Source of the DNA: Coriaria nepalensis
Taxonomy: Eukaryota; Streptophyta; Magnoliopsida; Cucurbitales; Coriariaceae
DNA: 64,000 bases
NCBI GenBank assembly: GCA_027186245.1
Contig: CP114483.1
Location: forward strand, 17,690,220 to 17,754,219
Direction of reading: 5' to 3'
Shown here piece by piece: positions 27,361-42,294 of this stretch. How positions within the stretch are numbered: position 1 is the first letter of the stretch; each line of letters begins with the position of its first letter. A program made the position numbers and the translations under genes. The notes under the pieces were generated by a model. It saw only the letters and a program-made list of their open reading frames with translations, had not been told where the DNA came from and ran no database searches.

Positions 27361-28980
27361 AATTGATCTATTGAAGGCAACTATGCATTTTTTTAGCCTT
27401 AAAGTCATATTATTGCGTCTCTTTTAGTCATTAAATCTTTCTAAATCACTTCGAACGAAATTCGGCCTTTAAATAATACTTTCGTGCATAACTTGCAGTT
27501 GATCTATTGAAGGCAACAATGCATTTGTTTAGCCATTAAGTCATCTAACTGAGTCTCTTCGAGTCATTAAATCATTCTAAATTAAGTTGAACGAATTCTA
27601 TTTGCGCCCTTCAAACATTATTTTCTTACATAACTTGCAATTAATCTATTGAAGACAACAATGCATTATCTTACCATTAAAAAGCATATCACTCAGTCTT
27701 TTCAATCATTAAATTGTTTGAAGGCACTTCAAACCATATATCTTTTTGCATTTAAAACACGACTTTCAGGCATAACTTGCAATTGATCTATTGAAGGCAA
27801 CTATGCATTTTTTTAGCCATAAAGTCATATTTTTGCGTTTCTTTTAGTCAGAAAAGCATTCTAAATCACTTCGAACGAAATTAGGCATTTGAACATGACT
27901 TTCATGCATAACTTGCAGTTGATCTATTGAAGTCAACAATGCATTTGTTGAGCATTAAAGTCATGTCAATGAGTCTGTTCTAGTCGTTAAATCATTCTAA
28001 ATTAAGTCGAACGAATTCTATTTTTTCCCTTCAAACAAGATTTTATCACATAACTTGCAATTAATCTATTGCAGACACCAATGCATTATTTTACCTTTAA
28101 AAAGCATGTCACTCAGTCTTTTCAATCATTAAATTGTTTGAAGGCACTTCGAACCATATCTCTTTTTGTATTTTAAACGCGACTTTCATGCATAACTTGC
28201 AATTGATCTATTGAAGGCAACTATGCATTTTTTTAGCCTTAAAGTCATATTATTGCGTCTCTTTTAGTCATTAAATCTTTCTAAATCACTTCGAACGAAA
28301 TTCGGCCTTTAAATAATACTTTCGTGCATAACTTGCAGTTGATCTATTGAAGGCAACAATGCATTTGTTTAGCCATTAAGTCATCTAACTGAGTCTCTTC
28401 GAGTCATTAAATCATTCTAAATTAAGTTGAACGAATTCTATTTGCGCCCTTCAAACATTATTTTCTTACATAACTTGCAATTAATCTATTGAAGACAACA
28501 ATGCATTATCTTACCATTAAAAAGCATATCACTCAGTCTTTTCAATCATTAAATTGTTTGAAGGCACTTCAAACCATATCTCTTTTTGCATTTAAAACAC
28601 GACTTTCAGGCATAACTTGCAATTGATCTATTGAAGGCAACTATGCATTTTTTTAGCCATAAAGTCATATTTTTGCGTTTCTTTTAGTCAGAAAAGCATT
28701 CTAAATCACTTCGAACGAAATTAGGCATTTGAACATGACTTTCATGCATAACTTGCAGTTGATCTATTGAAGTCAACAATGCATTTGTTGAGCATTAAAG
28801 TCATGTCAATGAGTCTGTTCTAGTCGTTAAATCATTCTAAATTAAGTCGAACGAATTCTATTTTTTCCCTTCAAACAAGATTTTATCACATAACTTGCAA
28901 TTAATCTATTGCAGACACCAATGCATTATTTTACCTTTAAAAAGCATGTCACTCAGTCTTTTCAATCATTAAATTGTTTG
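27240..28980 (+). repeat. 840-bp tandem duplication (A2/A1 pair)
   Basis: Positions 27,240-28,140 and 28,080-28,980 match at 840 bp. Both copies have TTTAAATAATACTTTCG in place of the usual AAATATGAC, GCCATTAAGTCATCTAAC, AATTAAGTTGAACG, AAAACACGACTTTCAGG and GTTTCTTTTAGTCAGAAAAGC. The repeated unit is one A2-type HOR plus one A1-type HOR. Confidence 0.85.
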
Positions 28981-29389
28981 AAGCCACTTCGAACCATATC
29001 TCTTTTTGTATTTTAAATGCGACTTTCATGCATAACTTGCAATTGATCTATTGAAGGCAACTATGCATTTTTTTAGCCTTAAAGTAATATTTTTGCGTCT
29101 CTTTTAGTCATTAAATCTTTCTAAGTCACTTCGAACGAAATTCGGCCTTTAAATATGACTTTCGTGCATAACTTGCAGTTGATCTATTGACGGCAACAAT
29201 GGATTTGTTTAGCCTTTAAGTCATCTAACTGAGTCTCTCGGAGTCATTAAATCATTCTGAATTAAGTCGAACGAATTCTTTTTGCGCCCTTCAAACATTA
29301 TTTTCTTATATAACTCGCAATTAATCTATTGAAGACAACAATGCATTATCTTACCATTAAAAAGCATGTCACTCAGTCTTTACAATCAT

Positions 29390-30950
29390 TAAATTGTTTG
29401 AAGGCACTTCGAACCATATCTCTTTTTGCATTTAAAACGCGACTTTTAGGCATAACTTGCAATTGATCTATTGAAGGCAACTATGCATTTTTTTAGCCTT
29501 AAAGTCATATTTTTGCGTCTCTTTTAGTCAGAAAATCATTCTAAATCACTTCGAACGAAATTAGGCATTTGAACATGACTTTCATGCATAACTTGCAGTT
29601 GGTCTATTGAAGTCAACAATGCATTTGTTTAGCCTTAAAGTCATGTCAATGAGTCTGTTCTAGTCGTTAAATCTTTCTAAATTAAGTCGAACGAATTCTA
29701 TTTTTTCCCTTCAAACATGATTTTATTACATAACTTGCAATTAATCTATTGCAGACACCAGTGCATTATTTTACCTTTAAAACGCATGTCACTCAGTCTT
29801 TTCAATCATTAAATTGTTTGAAGGTACTTCGGACCATATCTCTTTTTGCGTTTAAAACGCGACTTTCATGCATAACCTGCAATTGATCTATTGAAGGCAA
29901 CTATGCATTTTTTTAGCCTTAAAGTCATATTATTGCGCCTCTTTTAGTCATTAAATCTTTCTAAATCACTACGAACGAAATTCCGCCTTTAAATATGATT
30001 TTCGTGCATAACTTGCAGTTGATCTATTGAAGTCAACAATGCATTTGTTAAGCCTTAAAGTCAGGTGAATGAGTCTCTTCTAGTCGTTAAATCATTCTAA
30101 ATTAAGTCGAACGAATTCTATTTTTCCCTTCAAACATGATTTTATTACATAACTTGCAATTAATCTATTGCAGACACCAATGCATTATTTTACCTTTAAA
30201 AAGCATGTCACTCAGTCTTTTCAATCATTAAATTGTTTGAAGGCACTTCGAACCAATTCTCTTTTTGCATTTAAAACGCGACTTTCAGGCATAACTTGCA
30301 ATTGATCTATTGAAGGCAACTATGCATTTTTTTACCCTGAAAGTCATATTTTTGCGTCTGTTTTAGTCAGAAAATCATTTTAAATCACTTCGAACAAAAT
30401 TAGGCATTTGAACATGACTTTCATGCATAACTTGCAGTTGATCTATTGAAGTCAACAATGCATTTGTTTAGCCTTAAAGTCATGTCAATGAGTCTGTTCT
30501 AGTCGTTAAATCATTCTAAATTAAGTCGAACGAATTCTATTTTTTCCCTTCAAACATGATTTTATTACATAACTTGCCATTAATCTATTGCAGACACCAA
30601 TGCATTATTTTACCTTTAAAAAGCATGTCACTCAGTCTTTTCAATCATTAAATTGTTTGAAGGCACTTCGAACCATATCTCTTTTTGCATTTAAAACGCG
30701 ACTTTTAGGCATAACTTGCAATTGATCTATTGAAGGCAACTATGCATTTTTTTAGCCTTAAAGTCATATTATTGCGTCTCTTTTAGTCATTAAATCTTTC
30801 TGAATCACTTCGAACGAAATTCGGCCTTTAAATATGACTTTCGTGCATAACTTGCAGTTGATCTATTGACGGCAACAATTGATTTGTTGAGCCTTAAAGT
30901 CATGTCAATGAGTCTGTTCTAGTCGTTAAATAATTCTAAATTAAGTCGAA
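29390..30950 (+). repeat. Fourth, shortened copy of the 17.4-kb block family
   Basis: Up to about 30,230 this matches 25,190-26,030 at an offset of about 4,198-4,200 bp. From about 30,240 it matches 26,460 onward at about 3,780 bp, shown by TTTTTTTACCCTGAAAGTC. One HOR unit, the one with GAGGGCAACTATGC, is therefore missing relative to copy 3. This is a clean one-unit deletion within a copied block. Confidence 0.8.
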
Positions 30951-32697
30951 CGAATTCCATTTACGCCCTTCAAACATGATTTTATTACATAACTTGCAAT
31001 TAATCTATTGCAGACACCAATGCATTATTTTACCTTTAAAAAGCATGTCACTCAGTCTTTTCAATCATTAAATTGTTTGAAGGCACTTCGAACCATATCT
31101 CTTTTTGTATTTTAGACTCGACTTTCATGCATAACTTGCAATTGATCTATTGAAGGCAACTATGCATTTTTTTAGCCTTAAAGTCATATTATTGCGTCTC
31201 TTTTAGTCATTAAATCTTTCTAAATCACTTCGAACGAAATTCGGCCTTTAAATAATACTTTCGTGCATAACTTGCAGTTGATCTATTGAAGGCAACAATG
31301 CATTTGTTTAGCCATTAAGTCATCTAACTGAGTCTGTTCGAGTCATTAAATCATTCTAAATTAAGTCGAACGAATTCTCTTTGCGCCCTTCAAACATTAT
31401 TTTCTTACTTAACTTGCAATTAATCTATTGAAGACAACAATGCATTATTTTACCATTAAAAAGCATATCACTCAGTCTTTCCAATCGTTAAATTGTTGGA
31501 AGGCACTTCGAACCAATTCTCTTTTTGCATTTAAAACGCGACTTTCATCCATAACTTGCAACTGATCTATTAAAGGCAACTATGCATTTTTTTAGCCTTA
31601 AAGTCATATTTTTGCGTCTCTTTTAGTCGTTAAATCTTTCTAAATTACTTCGAACGAAATTCGGCCTTTGAACATGACTTTCGTGCATAACTTGCAGTTG
31701 ATCTATTGAAGGCAACAATGGATTTGTTTAGCCTTTAAGTCATGTAACTATGTCTCTTCGAGTCATTAAATTATTCAAAATTAAGTCCAACGAATTCTAT
31801 TTACGCCCTTCAAACATGATTTTGTTACATAACCTGCAATTAATCTATTGCAGACACCATTGCATTATTTTACCTTTAAAAAGCATGTCACTCAGTCTTT
31901 TCAATCATTAAATTGTTTGAAGGCACTTCGAACCATATCTCTTTTTGCATTTAAAACGCGACTTTCAGGCATAACTTGCAATTGATCGATTGAAGGCAAC
32001 TATGCATTTTTTAAGCCTTAAAGTCATATTTTTGCGTCTCTTTTAGTCAGAAAATCATTCTAAATCACTTCGAACGAAATTAGGCATTTGAACATGACTT
32101 TCATGCATAACTTGCAGTTGATGTATTGAAGTCAACAATGCATTTGTTTAGCCCTAAATTCATGTCAATGAGTCTCTTCTAGTCGTTAAATCATTCTAAA
32201 TTAAGTCGAACGAATTCTATTTTTTCCCTTCAAACATGATCTTATGACATAACTTGCAATTAATCTATTGCAGACACCAATGCATTATTTTACATTTAAA
32301 AAGCATGTCACTTAGTCTTTTCAATCATTAAATTGTTTGAAGGCACTTCGAACCATATCTCTTTTTGTATTTTAAACGCGACTTTCAGGCATAACTTGCA
32401 ATTGATCTATTGAAGGCAACTATGCATTTTTTTCCCCTTAAAGTCATATTTTTGCGTCTCTTTTAGTCAGAAAAGCATTCTAAATCACTTCGAACGAAAT
32501 TAGGCATTTGAACATGACTTTCATGCATAACATGCAGTTGATCTATTGAAGTCAACAATGCATTTGTTTAGCCTTAAAGTCATGTCAATGAGTCTGTTCT
32601 AGTCGTTAAATCATTCTAAATTAAGTCGAACGAATTCTATTTTTTCCCTTCAAACATGATTTTATTACATAACTTGCAATTAATCTATTGCAGAGAC
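30951..32697 (+). repeat. Satellite units bridging two block families
   Basis: About four HOR units that precede the 3,780-bp duplication. Part of it, with GTAACTATGTCTCTTCG and AAATTATTCAAAATTAAGTCC at 31,741-31,787, matches 35,941-35,987 at 4,200 bp. The same stretch also has a TTTTACATTTAAAAAGC variant shared with later units. No non-satellite sequence is visible. Confidence 0.82.
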
Positions 32698-35600
32698 CAA
32701 AGCATTATTTTACCTTTAAAAAGCATGTCACTCAGTCTTTTCAATCATTAAATTGTTTGAAGGCACTTCGAACCATATCTCTTTTTGTATTTTAAACGCG
32801 ACTTTCATGCATAACTTGCAATTGATCTATTGAAGGCAACTATGCATTTTTTTAGCCTTAAAGTCATATTATTGCGTCTCTTTTAGTCATTAAATCTTTC
32901 TAAATCACTTCGAACGAAATTCGGCCTTTAAATATGACTTTCGTGCATAACTTGCAGTTGATCTATTGAAGGCAACAATGCATTTGTTTAGCCATTAAGT
33001 CATCTAACTGAGTCTGTTCGAGTCATTAAATCATTCTAAATTAAGTCGAACGAATTCTATTTGCGCCCTTCAAACATTATTTTCTTACTTAACTTGCAAT
33101 TAATCTATTGAAGACAACAATGCATTATTTTACCATTAAAAAGCATATCACTCAGTCTTTTCAATCGTTAAATTGGTGGAAGGCACTTCGAACCAATTCT
33201 CTTTTTGCATTAAAAACGCGACTTTCATCCATAACTTGCAATTGATCTATTGAAGGCAACTATGCATTTTTTTAGCCTTAAAGTCATATTTTTGCGTCTC
33301 TTTTAGTCGTTAAATCTTTCTAAATTAATTCGAACGAAATTCGGCCTTCAAATATGACTTTCGTGCATAACTTGCAGTTGATCTATTGAAGCCAACAATG
33401 CATTTGTTTAGCCTTTAAGTCATGTAACTGAGTCTCTTCGAGTCATTAAATCATTCTAAATTATATCGAACGAATTCTATTTACGCCCTTCAAACATTAT
33501 TTTCTTACATAACTTGCAATTAATCTATTGAAGACAACAATGCATTATCTTACCATTAAAAAGCATATTACTCAGTCTGTTCAATCATTAAATTGTTTGA
33601 AGGCACTTCGAACCATATCCCTTTTTGCATTTAACACGTGACTTTCAGGCATAACTTGCAATTGATCTATTGAAGGCAACTATGCATTTTTTTAGCCTTA
33701 ATGTCATATTTTTGCGTCTCTTTTAGTCAGAAAATCATTTTAAATCACTTCGAACGAAATTAGGCATTTGAACATGACTTTCATGCATAACTTGCAGTTG
33801 ATGTATTGAAGTCAACAATGCATTTGTTTAGCCCTAAATTCATGTCAATGAGTCTCTTCTAGTCGTTAAATCATTCTAAATTAAGTCGAACGAATTCTAT
33901 TTTTTCCCTTCAAACATGATCTTATGACATAACTTGCAATTAATCTATTGCAGACACCAATGCATTATTTTACATTTAAAAAGCATGTCACTCAGTCTTT
34001 TCAATCATTAAATTGTTTGAAGGCACTTCTAACCATATCTCTTTTTGTATTTTAAACGCGACTTTCAGGCATAACTTGCAATTGATCTATTGAAGGCAAC
34101 TATGCATTTTTTTACCCTTAAAGTCATATTTTTGCGTCTCTTTTAGTCAGAAAAGCATTCTAAAACACTTCGAACGAAATTAGGCATTTGAACATGACTT
34201 TCATGCATAACATGCAGTTGATCTATTGAAGTCAACAATGCATTTGTTTAGCCTTAAAGTCATGTCAATGAGTCTGTTCTAGTCGTTAAATCATTCTAAG
34301 TTAAGTCGAACGAATTCTATTTTTTCCCTTCAAACATGATTTTATTACATAACTTGCAATTAATCTATTGCAGACACCAAAGCATTATTTTACCTTTAAA
34401 AAGCATGTCACTCAGTCTTTTCAATCATTAAATTGTTTGAAGGCACTTCGAACCATATCTCTTTTTGTATTTTAAACGCGACTTTCATGCATAACTTGCA
34501 ATTGATCTATTGAAGGCAACTATGCATTTTTTTAGCCTTAAAGTCATATTATTGCGTCTCTTTTAGTCATTAAATCTTTCTAAATCACTTCGAACGAAAT
34601 TCGGCCTTTAAATATGACTTTCGTGCATAACTTGCAGTTGATCTATTGAAGGCAACAATGCATTTGTTTAGTCATTAAGTCATCTAACTGAGTCTGTTCG
34701 AGTCATTAAATCATTCTAAATTAAGTCGAACGAATTCTATTTGCGCCCTTCAAACATTATTTTCTTACATAACTTGCAATTAATCTATTGAAGACAACAA
34801 TGCATTATTTTACCATTAAAAAGCATATCACTTAGTCTTTTCAATCGTTAAATTGTTTGAAGGCACTTCGAACCAATTCTCTTTTTGCATTTAAAACGCG
34901 ACTTTCATGCATAACTTGCAATTGATCTATTGAAGGCAACTATGCATTTTTTTCTCCTTAAAGTCATATTATTGCGTCTCTTTTAGTCATCAAATCTTTC
35001 TAAATCACTTCGAACAAAATTCGGCCTTTAAATATGACTTTCGTGCATAACTTGCAGTTGATCTATTGAAGGCAATAATGCATTTCTTTAGCCTTTAAGT
35101 CATGTAACTGAGTCTCTTCGAGTCATTAAATCATTCTAAATTAAATCGAACGAATTCTATTTACGCCCTTCAAACATTATTTTCTTACATAACTTGCAAT
35201 TAATCTATTGAAGACAACAATGCATTATCTTACCATTAAAAAGCATATCACTCAGTCTTTTCAATCATTAAATTGTTTGAAGGCACTTCGAACCATATCT
35301 CTTTTTGCATTTAAAACGCGACTTTCAGGCATAATTTGCAATTGATCTATTGAAGGCAACTATGCATTTTTTTAGCCTTAAAGTCATATTTTTGCGTCTC
35401 TTTTAGTCAGAAAATCATTCTTAATCACTTCGAACGAAATTAGGCATTTGAACATGACTTTCATGCATAACTTGCAGTTGATCTATTGAAGTCAACAATG
35501 CATTTGTTTAGCCCTAAATTCATGTCAATGAGTCTCTTCTAGTCGTTAAATCATTCTAAATTAAGTCGAACGAATTCTATTTTTTCCCTTCAAACATGAT

Positions 35601-36590
35601 CTTATGACATAACTTGCAATTAATCTATTGCAGACACCAATGCATTATTTTACATTTAAAAAGCATGTCACTTAGTCTTTTCAATCATTAAATTGTTTGA
35701 AGGCACTTCGAACCATATCTCTTTTTGTATTTTAAACGCGACTTTCATGCATAACTTGCAATCGATCTATTGAAGGCAACTATGCATTTTTTTACCCTTA
35801 AAGTCATATTTTTGCGTCTCTTTTAGTCCGAAAATCATTCTAAATCACTTCGAAGGAAATTAGTCATTTGAACATGACTTTCGTGCATAACTTGCAGTTG
35901 ATCTATTGAAGGCAACAATGGATTTGTTTAGCCTTTAAGTCATGTAACTATGTCTCTTCGAGTCATTAAATTATTCAAAATTAAGTCCAACGAATTCTAT
36001 TTTTTCCCTTCAAACATGATTTTATTACATAACCTGCAATTAATCTATTGCTGACACCATTGCATTATTTTACCTTTAAAAAGCATGTCACTCAGTCTTT
36101 TCAATCATTAAATTGTTTGAAGGCACTTCGAACCATATCTCTTTTTGCATTTAAAACGCGACTTTCAGGCATAACTTGCAATTGATCTATTGAAGGCAAC
36201 TATGCATTTTTTTAGCCTTAAAGTCATATTTTTGCGTCTCTTTTAGTCAGAAAAGCATTCTAAATCACTTCAAACGAAATTAGGCATTTGAACATGACTT
36301 TCATGCATAACTTGCAGTAGATCTATTGAAGTCAACAATGCATTTGTTTAGCCTTAAAGTCATGTCAATGAGTCTGTTCTAGTCGTTAAATCATTCTAAA
36401 TTAAGTCGAACGAATTCTATTTTTTCCCTTCAAACATGATTTTATTACAGAACTTGCAATTAATCTATTGCAGACACCAAAGCATTATTTTACCTTTAAA
36501 AAGCATGTCACTCAGTCTTTTCAATCATTAAATTGTTTGAAGGCACTTCGAACCATATCTCTTTTTGTATTTTAAACGCGACTTTCATGC
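32698..36590 (+). repeat. 3,780-bp nine-unit block, copy 1
   Basis: Nine HOR units with the subtype order A2-A2-A1-A1-A2-A2-A1-A1-A1, repeated next door at exactly 3,780 bp. Shared private marks include TAAATTGGTGGAAGGC (33,171 and 36,951), TTTAACACGTGACTTTC, GCACTTCTAACCATATC, TTCTAAAACACTTCG, GGCAATAATGCATTTC, CGAAGGAAATTAGTC and TATTGCTGACACC. Reading line by line I found almost no differences between the copies. Confidence 0.9.
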
Positions 36591-39500
36591 ATAACTTGCA
36601 ATTGATCTATTGAAGGCAACTATGCATTTTTTTAGCCTTAAAGTCATATTATTGCGTCTCTTTTAGTCATTAAATCTTTCTAAATCACTTCGAACGAAAT
36701 TCGGCCTTTAAATATGACTTTCGTGCATAACTTGCAGTTGATCTATTGAAGGCAACAATGCATTTGTTTAGCCATTAAGTCATCTAACTGAGTCTGTTCG
36801 AGTCATTAAATCATTCTAAATTAAGTCGAACGAATTCTATTTGCGCCCTTCAAACATTATTTTCTTACTTAACTTGCAATTAATCTATTGAAGACAACAA
36901 TGCATTATTTTACCATTAAAAAGCATATCACTCAGTCTTTTCAATCGTTAAATTGGTGGAAGGCACTTCGAACCAATTCTCTTTTTGCATTAAAAACGCG
37001 ACTTTCATCCATAACTTGCAATTGATCTATTGAAGGCAACTATGCATTTTTTTAGCCTTAAAGTCATATTTTTGCGTCTCTTTTAGTCGTTAAATCTTTC
37101 TAAATTAATTCGAACGAAATTCGGCCTTCAAATATGACTTTCGTGCATAACTTGCAGTTGATCTATTGAAGCCAACAATGCATTTGTTTAGCCTTTAAGT
37201 CATGTAACTGAGTCTCTTCGAGTCATTAAATCATTCTAAATTATATCGAACGAATTCTATTTACGCCCTTCAAACATTATTTTCTTACATAACTTGCAAT
37301 TAATCTATTGAAGACAACAATGCATTATCTTACCATTAAAAAGCATATTACTCAGTCTGTTCAATCATTAAATTGTTTGAAGGCACTTCGAACCATATCC
37401 CTTTTTGCATTTAACACGTGACTTTCAGGCATAACTTGCAATTGATCTATTGAAGGCAACTATGCATTTTTTTAGCCTTAATGTCATATTTTTGCGTCTC
37501 TTTTAGTCAGAAAATCATTTTAAATCACTTCGAACGAAATTAGGCATTTGAACATGACTTTCATGCATAACTTGCAGTTGATGTATTGAAGTCAACAATG
37601 CATTTGTTTAGCCCTAAATTCATGTCAATGAGTCTCTTCTAGTCGTTAAATCATTCTAAATTAAGTCGAACGAATTCTATTTTTTCCCTTCAAACATGAT
37701 CTTATGACATAACTTGCAATTAATCTATTGCAGACACCAATGCATTATTTTACATTTAAAAAGCATGTCACTCAGTCTTTTCAATCATTAAATTGTTTGA
37801 AGGCACTTCTAACCATATCTCTTTTTGTATTTTAAACGCGACTTTCAGGCATAACTTGCAATTGATCTATTGAAGGCAACTATGCATTTTTTTACCCTTA
37901 AAGTCATATTTTTGCGTCTCTTTTAGTCAGAAAAGCATTCTAAAACACTTCGAACGAAATTAGGCATTTGAACATGACTTTCATGCATAACATGCAGTTG
38001 ATCTATTGAAGTCAACAATGCATTTGTTTAGCCTTAAAGTCATGTCAATGAGTCTGTTCTAGTCGTTAAATCATTCTAAGTTAAGTCGAACGAATTCTAT
38101 TTTTTCCCTTCAAACATGATTTTATTACATAACTTGCAATTAATCTATTGCAGACACCAAAGCATTATTTTACCTTTAAAAAGCATGTCACTCAGTCTTT
38201 TCAATCATTAAATTGTTTGAAGGCACTTCGAACCATATCTCTTTTTGTATTTTAAACGCGACTTTCATGCATAACTTGCAATTGATCTATTGAAGGCAAC
38301 TATGCATTTTTTTAGCCTTAAAGTCATATTATTGCGTCTCTTTTAGTCATTAAATCTTTCTAAATCACTTCGAACGAAATTCGGCCTTTAAATATGACTT
38401 TCGTGCATAACTTGCAGTTGATCTATTGAAGGCAACAATGCATTTGTTTAGTCATTAAGTCATCTAACTGAGTCTGTTCGAGTCATTAAATCATTCTAAA
38501 TTAAGTCGAACGAATTCTATTTGCGCCCTTCAAACATTATTTTCTTACATAACTTGCAATTAATCTATTGAAGACAACAATGCATTATTTTACCATTAAA
38601 AAGCATATCACTTAGTCTTTTCAATCGTTAAATTGTTTGAAGGCACTTCGAACCAATTCTCTTTTTGCATTTAAAACGCGACTTTCATGCATAACTTGCA
38701 ATTGATCTATTGAAGGCAACTATGCATTTTTTTCTCCTTAAAGTCATATTATTGCGTCTCTTTTAGTCATCAAATCTTTCTAAATCACTTCGAACAAAAT
38801 TCGGCCTTTAAATATGACTTTCGTGCATAACTTGCAGTTGATCTATTGAAGGCAATAATGCATTTCTTTAGCCTTTAAGTCATGTAACTGAGTCTCTTCG
38901 AGTCATTAAATCATTCTAAATTAAATCGAACGAATTCTATTTACGCCCTTCAAACATTATTTTCTTACATAACTTGCAATTAATCTATTGAAGACAACAA
39001 TGCATTATCTTACCATTAAAAAGCATATCACTCAGTCTTTTCAATCATTAAATTGTTTGAAGGCACTTCGAACCATATCTCTTTTTGCATTTAAAACGCG
39101 ACTTTCAGGCATAATTTGCAATTGATCTATTGAAGGCAACTATGCATTTTTTTAGCCTTAAAGTCATATTTTTGCGTCTCTTTTAGTCAGAAAATCATTC
39201 TTAATCACTTCGAACGAAATTAGGCATTTGAACATGACTTTCATGCATAACTTGCAGTTGATCTATTGAAGTCAACAATGCATTTGTTTAGCCCTAAATT
39301 CATGTCAATGAGTCTCTTCTAGTCGTTAAATCATTCTAAATTAAGTCGAACGAATTCTATTTTTTCCCTTCAAACATGATCTTATGACATAACTTGCAAT
39401 TAATCTATTGCAGACACCAATGCATTATTTTACATTTAAAAAGCATGTCACTTAGTCTTTTCAATCATTAAATTGTTTGAAGGCACTTCGAACCATATCT

Positions 39501-40370
39501 CTTTTTGTATTTTAAACGCGACTTTCATGCATAACTTGCAATCGATCTATTGAAGGCAACTATGCATTTTTTTACCCTTAAAGTCATATTTTTGCGTCTC
39601 TTTTAGTCCGAAAATCATTCTAAATCACTTCGAAGGAAATTAGTCATTTGAACATGACTTTCGTGCATAACTTGCAGTTGATCTATTGAAGGCAACAATG
39701 GATTTGTTTAGCCTTTAAGTCATGTAACTATGTCTCTTCGAGTCATTAAATTATTCAAAATTAAGTCCAACGAATTCTATTTTTTCCCTTCAAACATGAT
39801 TTTATTACATAACCTGCAATTAATCTATTGCTGACACCATTGCATTATTTTACCTTTAAAAAGCATGTCACTCAGTCTTTTCAATCATTAAATTGTTTGA
39901 AGGCACTTCGAACCATATCTCTTTTTGCATTTAAAACGCGACTTTCAGGCATAACTTGCAATTGATCTATTGAAGGCAACTATGCATTTTTTTAGCCTTA
40001 AAGTCATATTTTTGCGTCTCTTTTAGTCAGAAAAGCATTCTAAATCACTTCAAACGAAATTAGGCATTTGAACATGACTTTCATGCATAACTTGCAGTAG
40101 ATCTATTGAAGTCAACAATGCATTTGTTTAGCCTTAAAGTCATGTCAATGAGTCTGTTCTAGTCGTTAAATCATTCTAAATTAAGTCGAACGAATTCTAT
40201 TTTTTCCCTTCAAACATGATTTTATTACAGAACTTGCAATTAATCTATTGCAGACACCAAAGCATTATTTTACCTTTAAAAAGCATGTCACTCAGTCTTT
40301 TCAATCATTAAATTGTTTGAAGGCACTTCGAACCATATCTCTTTTTGTATTTTAAACGCGACTTTCATTC
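36478..40370 (+). repeat. 3,780-bp nine-unit block, copy 2
   Basis: Second copy of the nine-unit block, in exact register with the first. The match ends close to 40,368, where ACTTTCATTCATAAC replaces ACTTTCATGCATAAC. Near-identity over nine units implies a recent exchange, or an assembly duplication of one physical block. The sequence alone cannot separate these. Confidence 0.9.
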
Positions 40371-42294
40371 ATAACTTGCAATTGATCTATTGAAGGCAAC
40401 TATGCATTTTTTTAGCCTTAAAGTCATATTATTGCGTCTCTTTTAGTCATTAAATCTTTCTAAATCACTTCGAACGAAATTCGGCCTTTAAATATGACTT
40501 TCGTGCATAACTTGCAGTTGATCTATTGAAGGCAACAATGCATTTGTTTAGCCATTAAGTCATCTAACTGAGTCTGTTCGAGTCATTAAATCATTCTAAA
40601 TTAAGTCGAACGAATTCTATTTGCGCCCTTCAAACATTATTTTCTTACATAACTTGCAATTAATTTATTGAAGACAACAATGCATTATTTTACCATTAAA
40701 AAGCATATCACTCAGTCTTTTCAATCGTTAAATTGTTTGAAGGCACTTTGAACCAATTCTCTTTTTGCATTTAAAACGCGACTTTCATGCATAACTTGCA
40801 ATTGATCTATTGAAGGCAACTATGCATTTTTTTAGCCTTAAAGTCATATTTTTGCGTCTCTTTTAGTCATTAAATCTTTCTAAATCACTTCGAACGAAAT
40901 TCGGCCTTTAAATATGACTTTCGTGCATAACTTGCAGTTGATCTATTGAAGGCAACAATGCATTTGTTTAGCCTTTAAGTCATATAACTGAGTCTCTTCG
41001 AGTCATTAAATCATTCTAAATTAAGTCGAACGAATTCTATTTACGCCCTTCAAACATTATTTTCTTACATAACTTGCAATTAATCTATTGAAGACAACAA
41101 TGCATTATCTTACCATTAAAAAGCATATCACTCAATCTTTTCAATCATTAAATTGTTTGAAGGCACTTCGAACCATATCTCTTTTTGTATTTTAAACGCG
41201 ACTTTCATGCATAACTTGCAATTGATCTATTGAAGGCAACTATGCATTTTTTTAGCCTTAAAGTCATATTTTTGCGTCTCTTTTAATCAGAAAATCATTC
41301 TAAATCACTTCGAACGAAATTAGGCATTTGAACATGACTTTCGTGCATAACTTGCAGTTGATCTATTGAAGTCAACAATGCATTTGTTTAGCCTTAAAGT
41401 CATGTGAATGAGTCTCTTCTAGTCGTTAAATCATTCTAAATTAAGTCGAACGAATTCTGTTTTTTCCCTTCAAACATGATTTTATTACATAACTTGCAAT
41501 TAATCTATTGCAGACACCAAAGCATTATTTTACCTTTAAAAAGCATGTCACTCAGTCTTTTCAATCATTAAATTGTTTGAAGGCACTTCGAACCATATCT
41601 CTTTTTGTATTTTAAACGCGACTTTCATTCATAACTTGCAATTGATCTATTGAAGGCAACTATGCATTTTTTTAGCCTTAAAGTCATATTATTGCGTCTC
41701 TTTTAGTCATTAAATCTTTCTAAATCACTTCGAACAAAATTCGGCCTTTAAATATGACTTTCGTGCATAACTTGCAGTTGATCTATTAAAGGCAACAATG
41801 CATTTGTTTAGCCATTAAGTCATCTAACTGAGTCTCTTCGAGTCATTAAATCATTCTAAATTAAGTCGAACGAATTCTATTTGCGCCCTTCAAACATTAT
41901 TTTCTTACATAACTTGCAATTAATCTACTGAAAACAACAATGCATTATTTTACCATTAAAAAACATATCACTCAGTCTTTTCAATCATTAAATTGTTTGA
42001 AGGCACTTCGAACCATATCTTTTTTTGCATTTAAAACGCGACTTTCAGGCATAACTTGCAATTGCTCTATTGAAGGCAACTATGCATTTTTTTAGCCTTA
42101 AAGTCATATTTTTGCGTCTCTTTTAGTCAGAAAATCATTCTAAATCACTTCGAACGAAATTAGGCATTTGAACATGACTTTCATGCATAACTTGCAGTTG
42201 ATCTATTGAAGTCAACAATGCATTTGTTGAGCCTTAAAGTCATGTCAATGAGTCTGTTCTAGTCGTTAAATCATTCTAAATTAAGTCGAACGAA

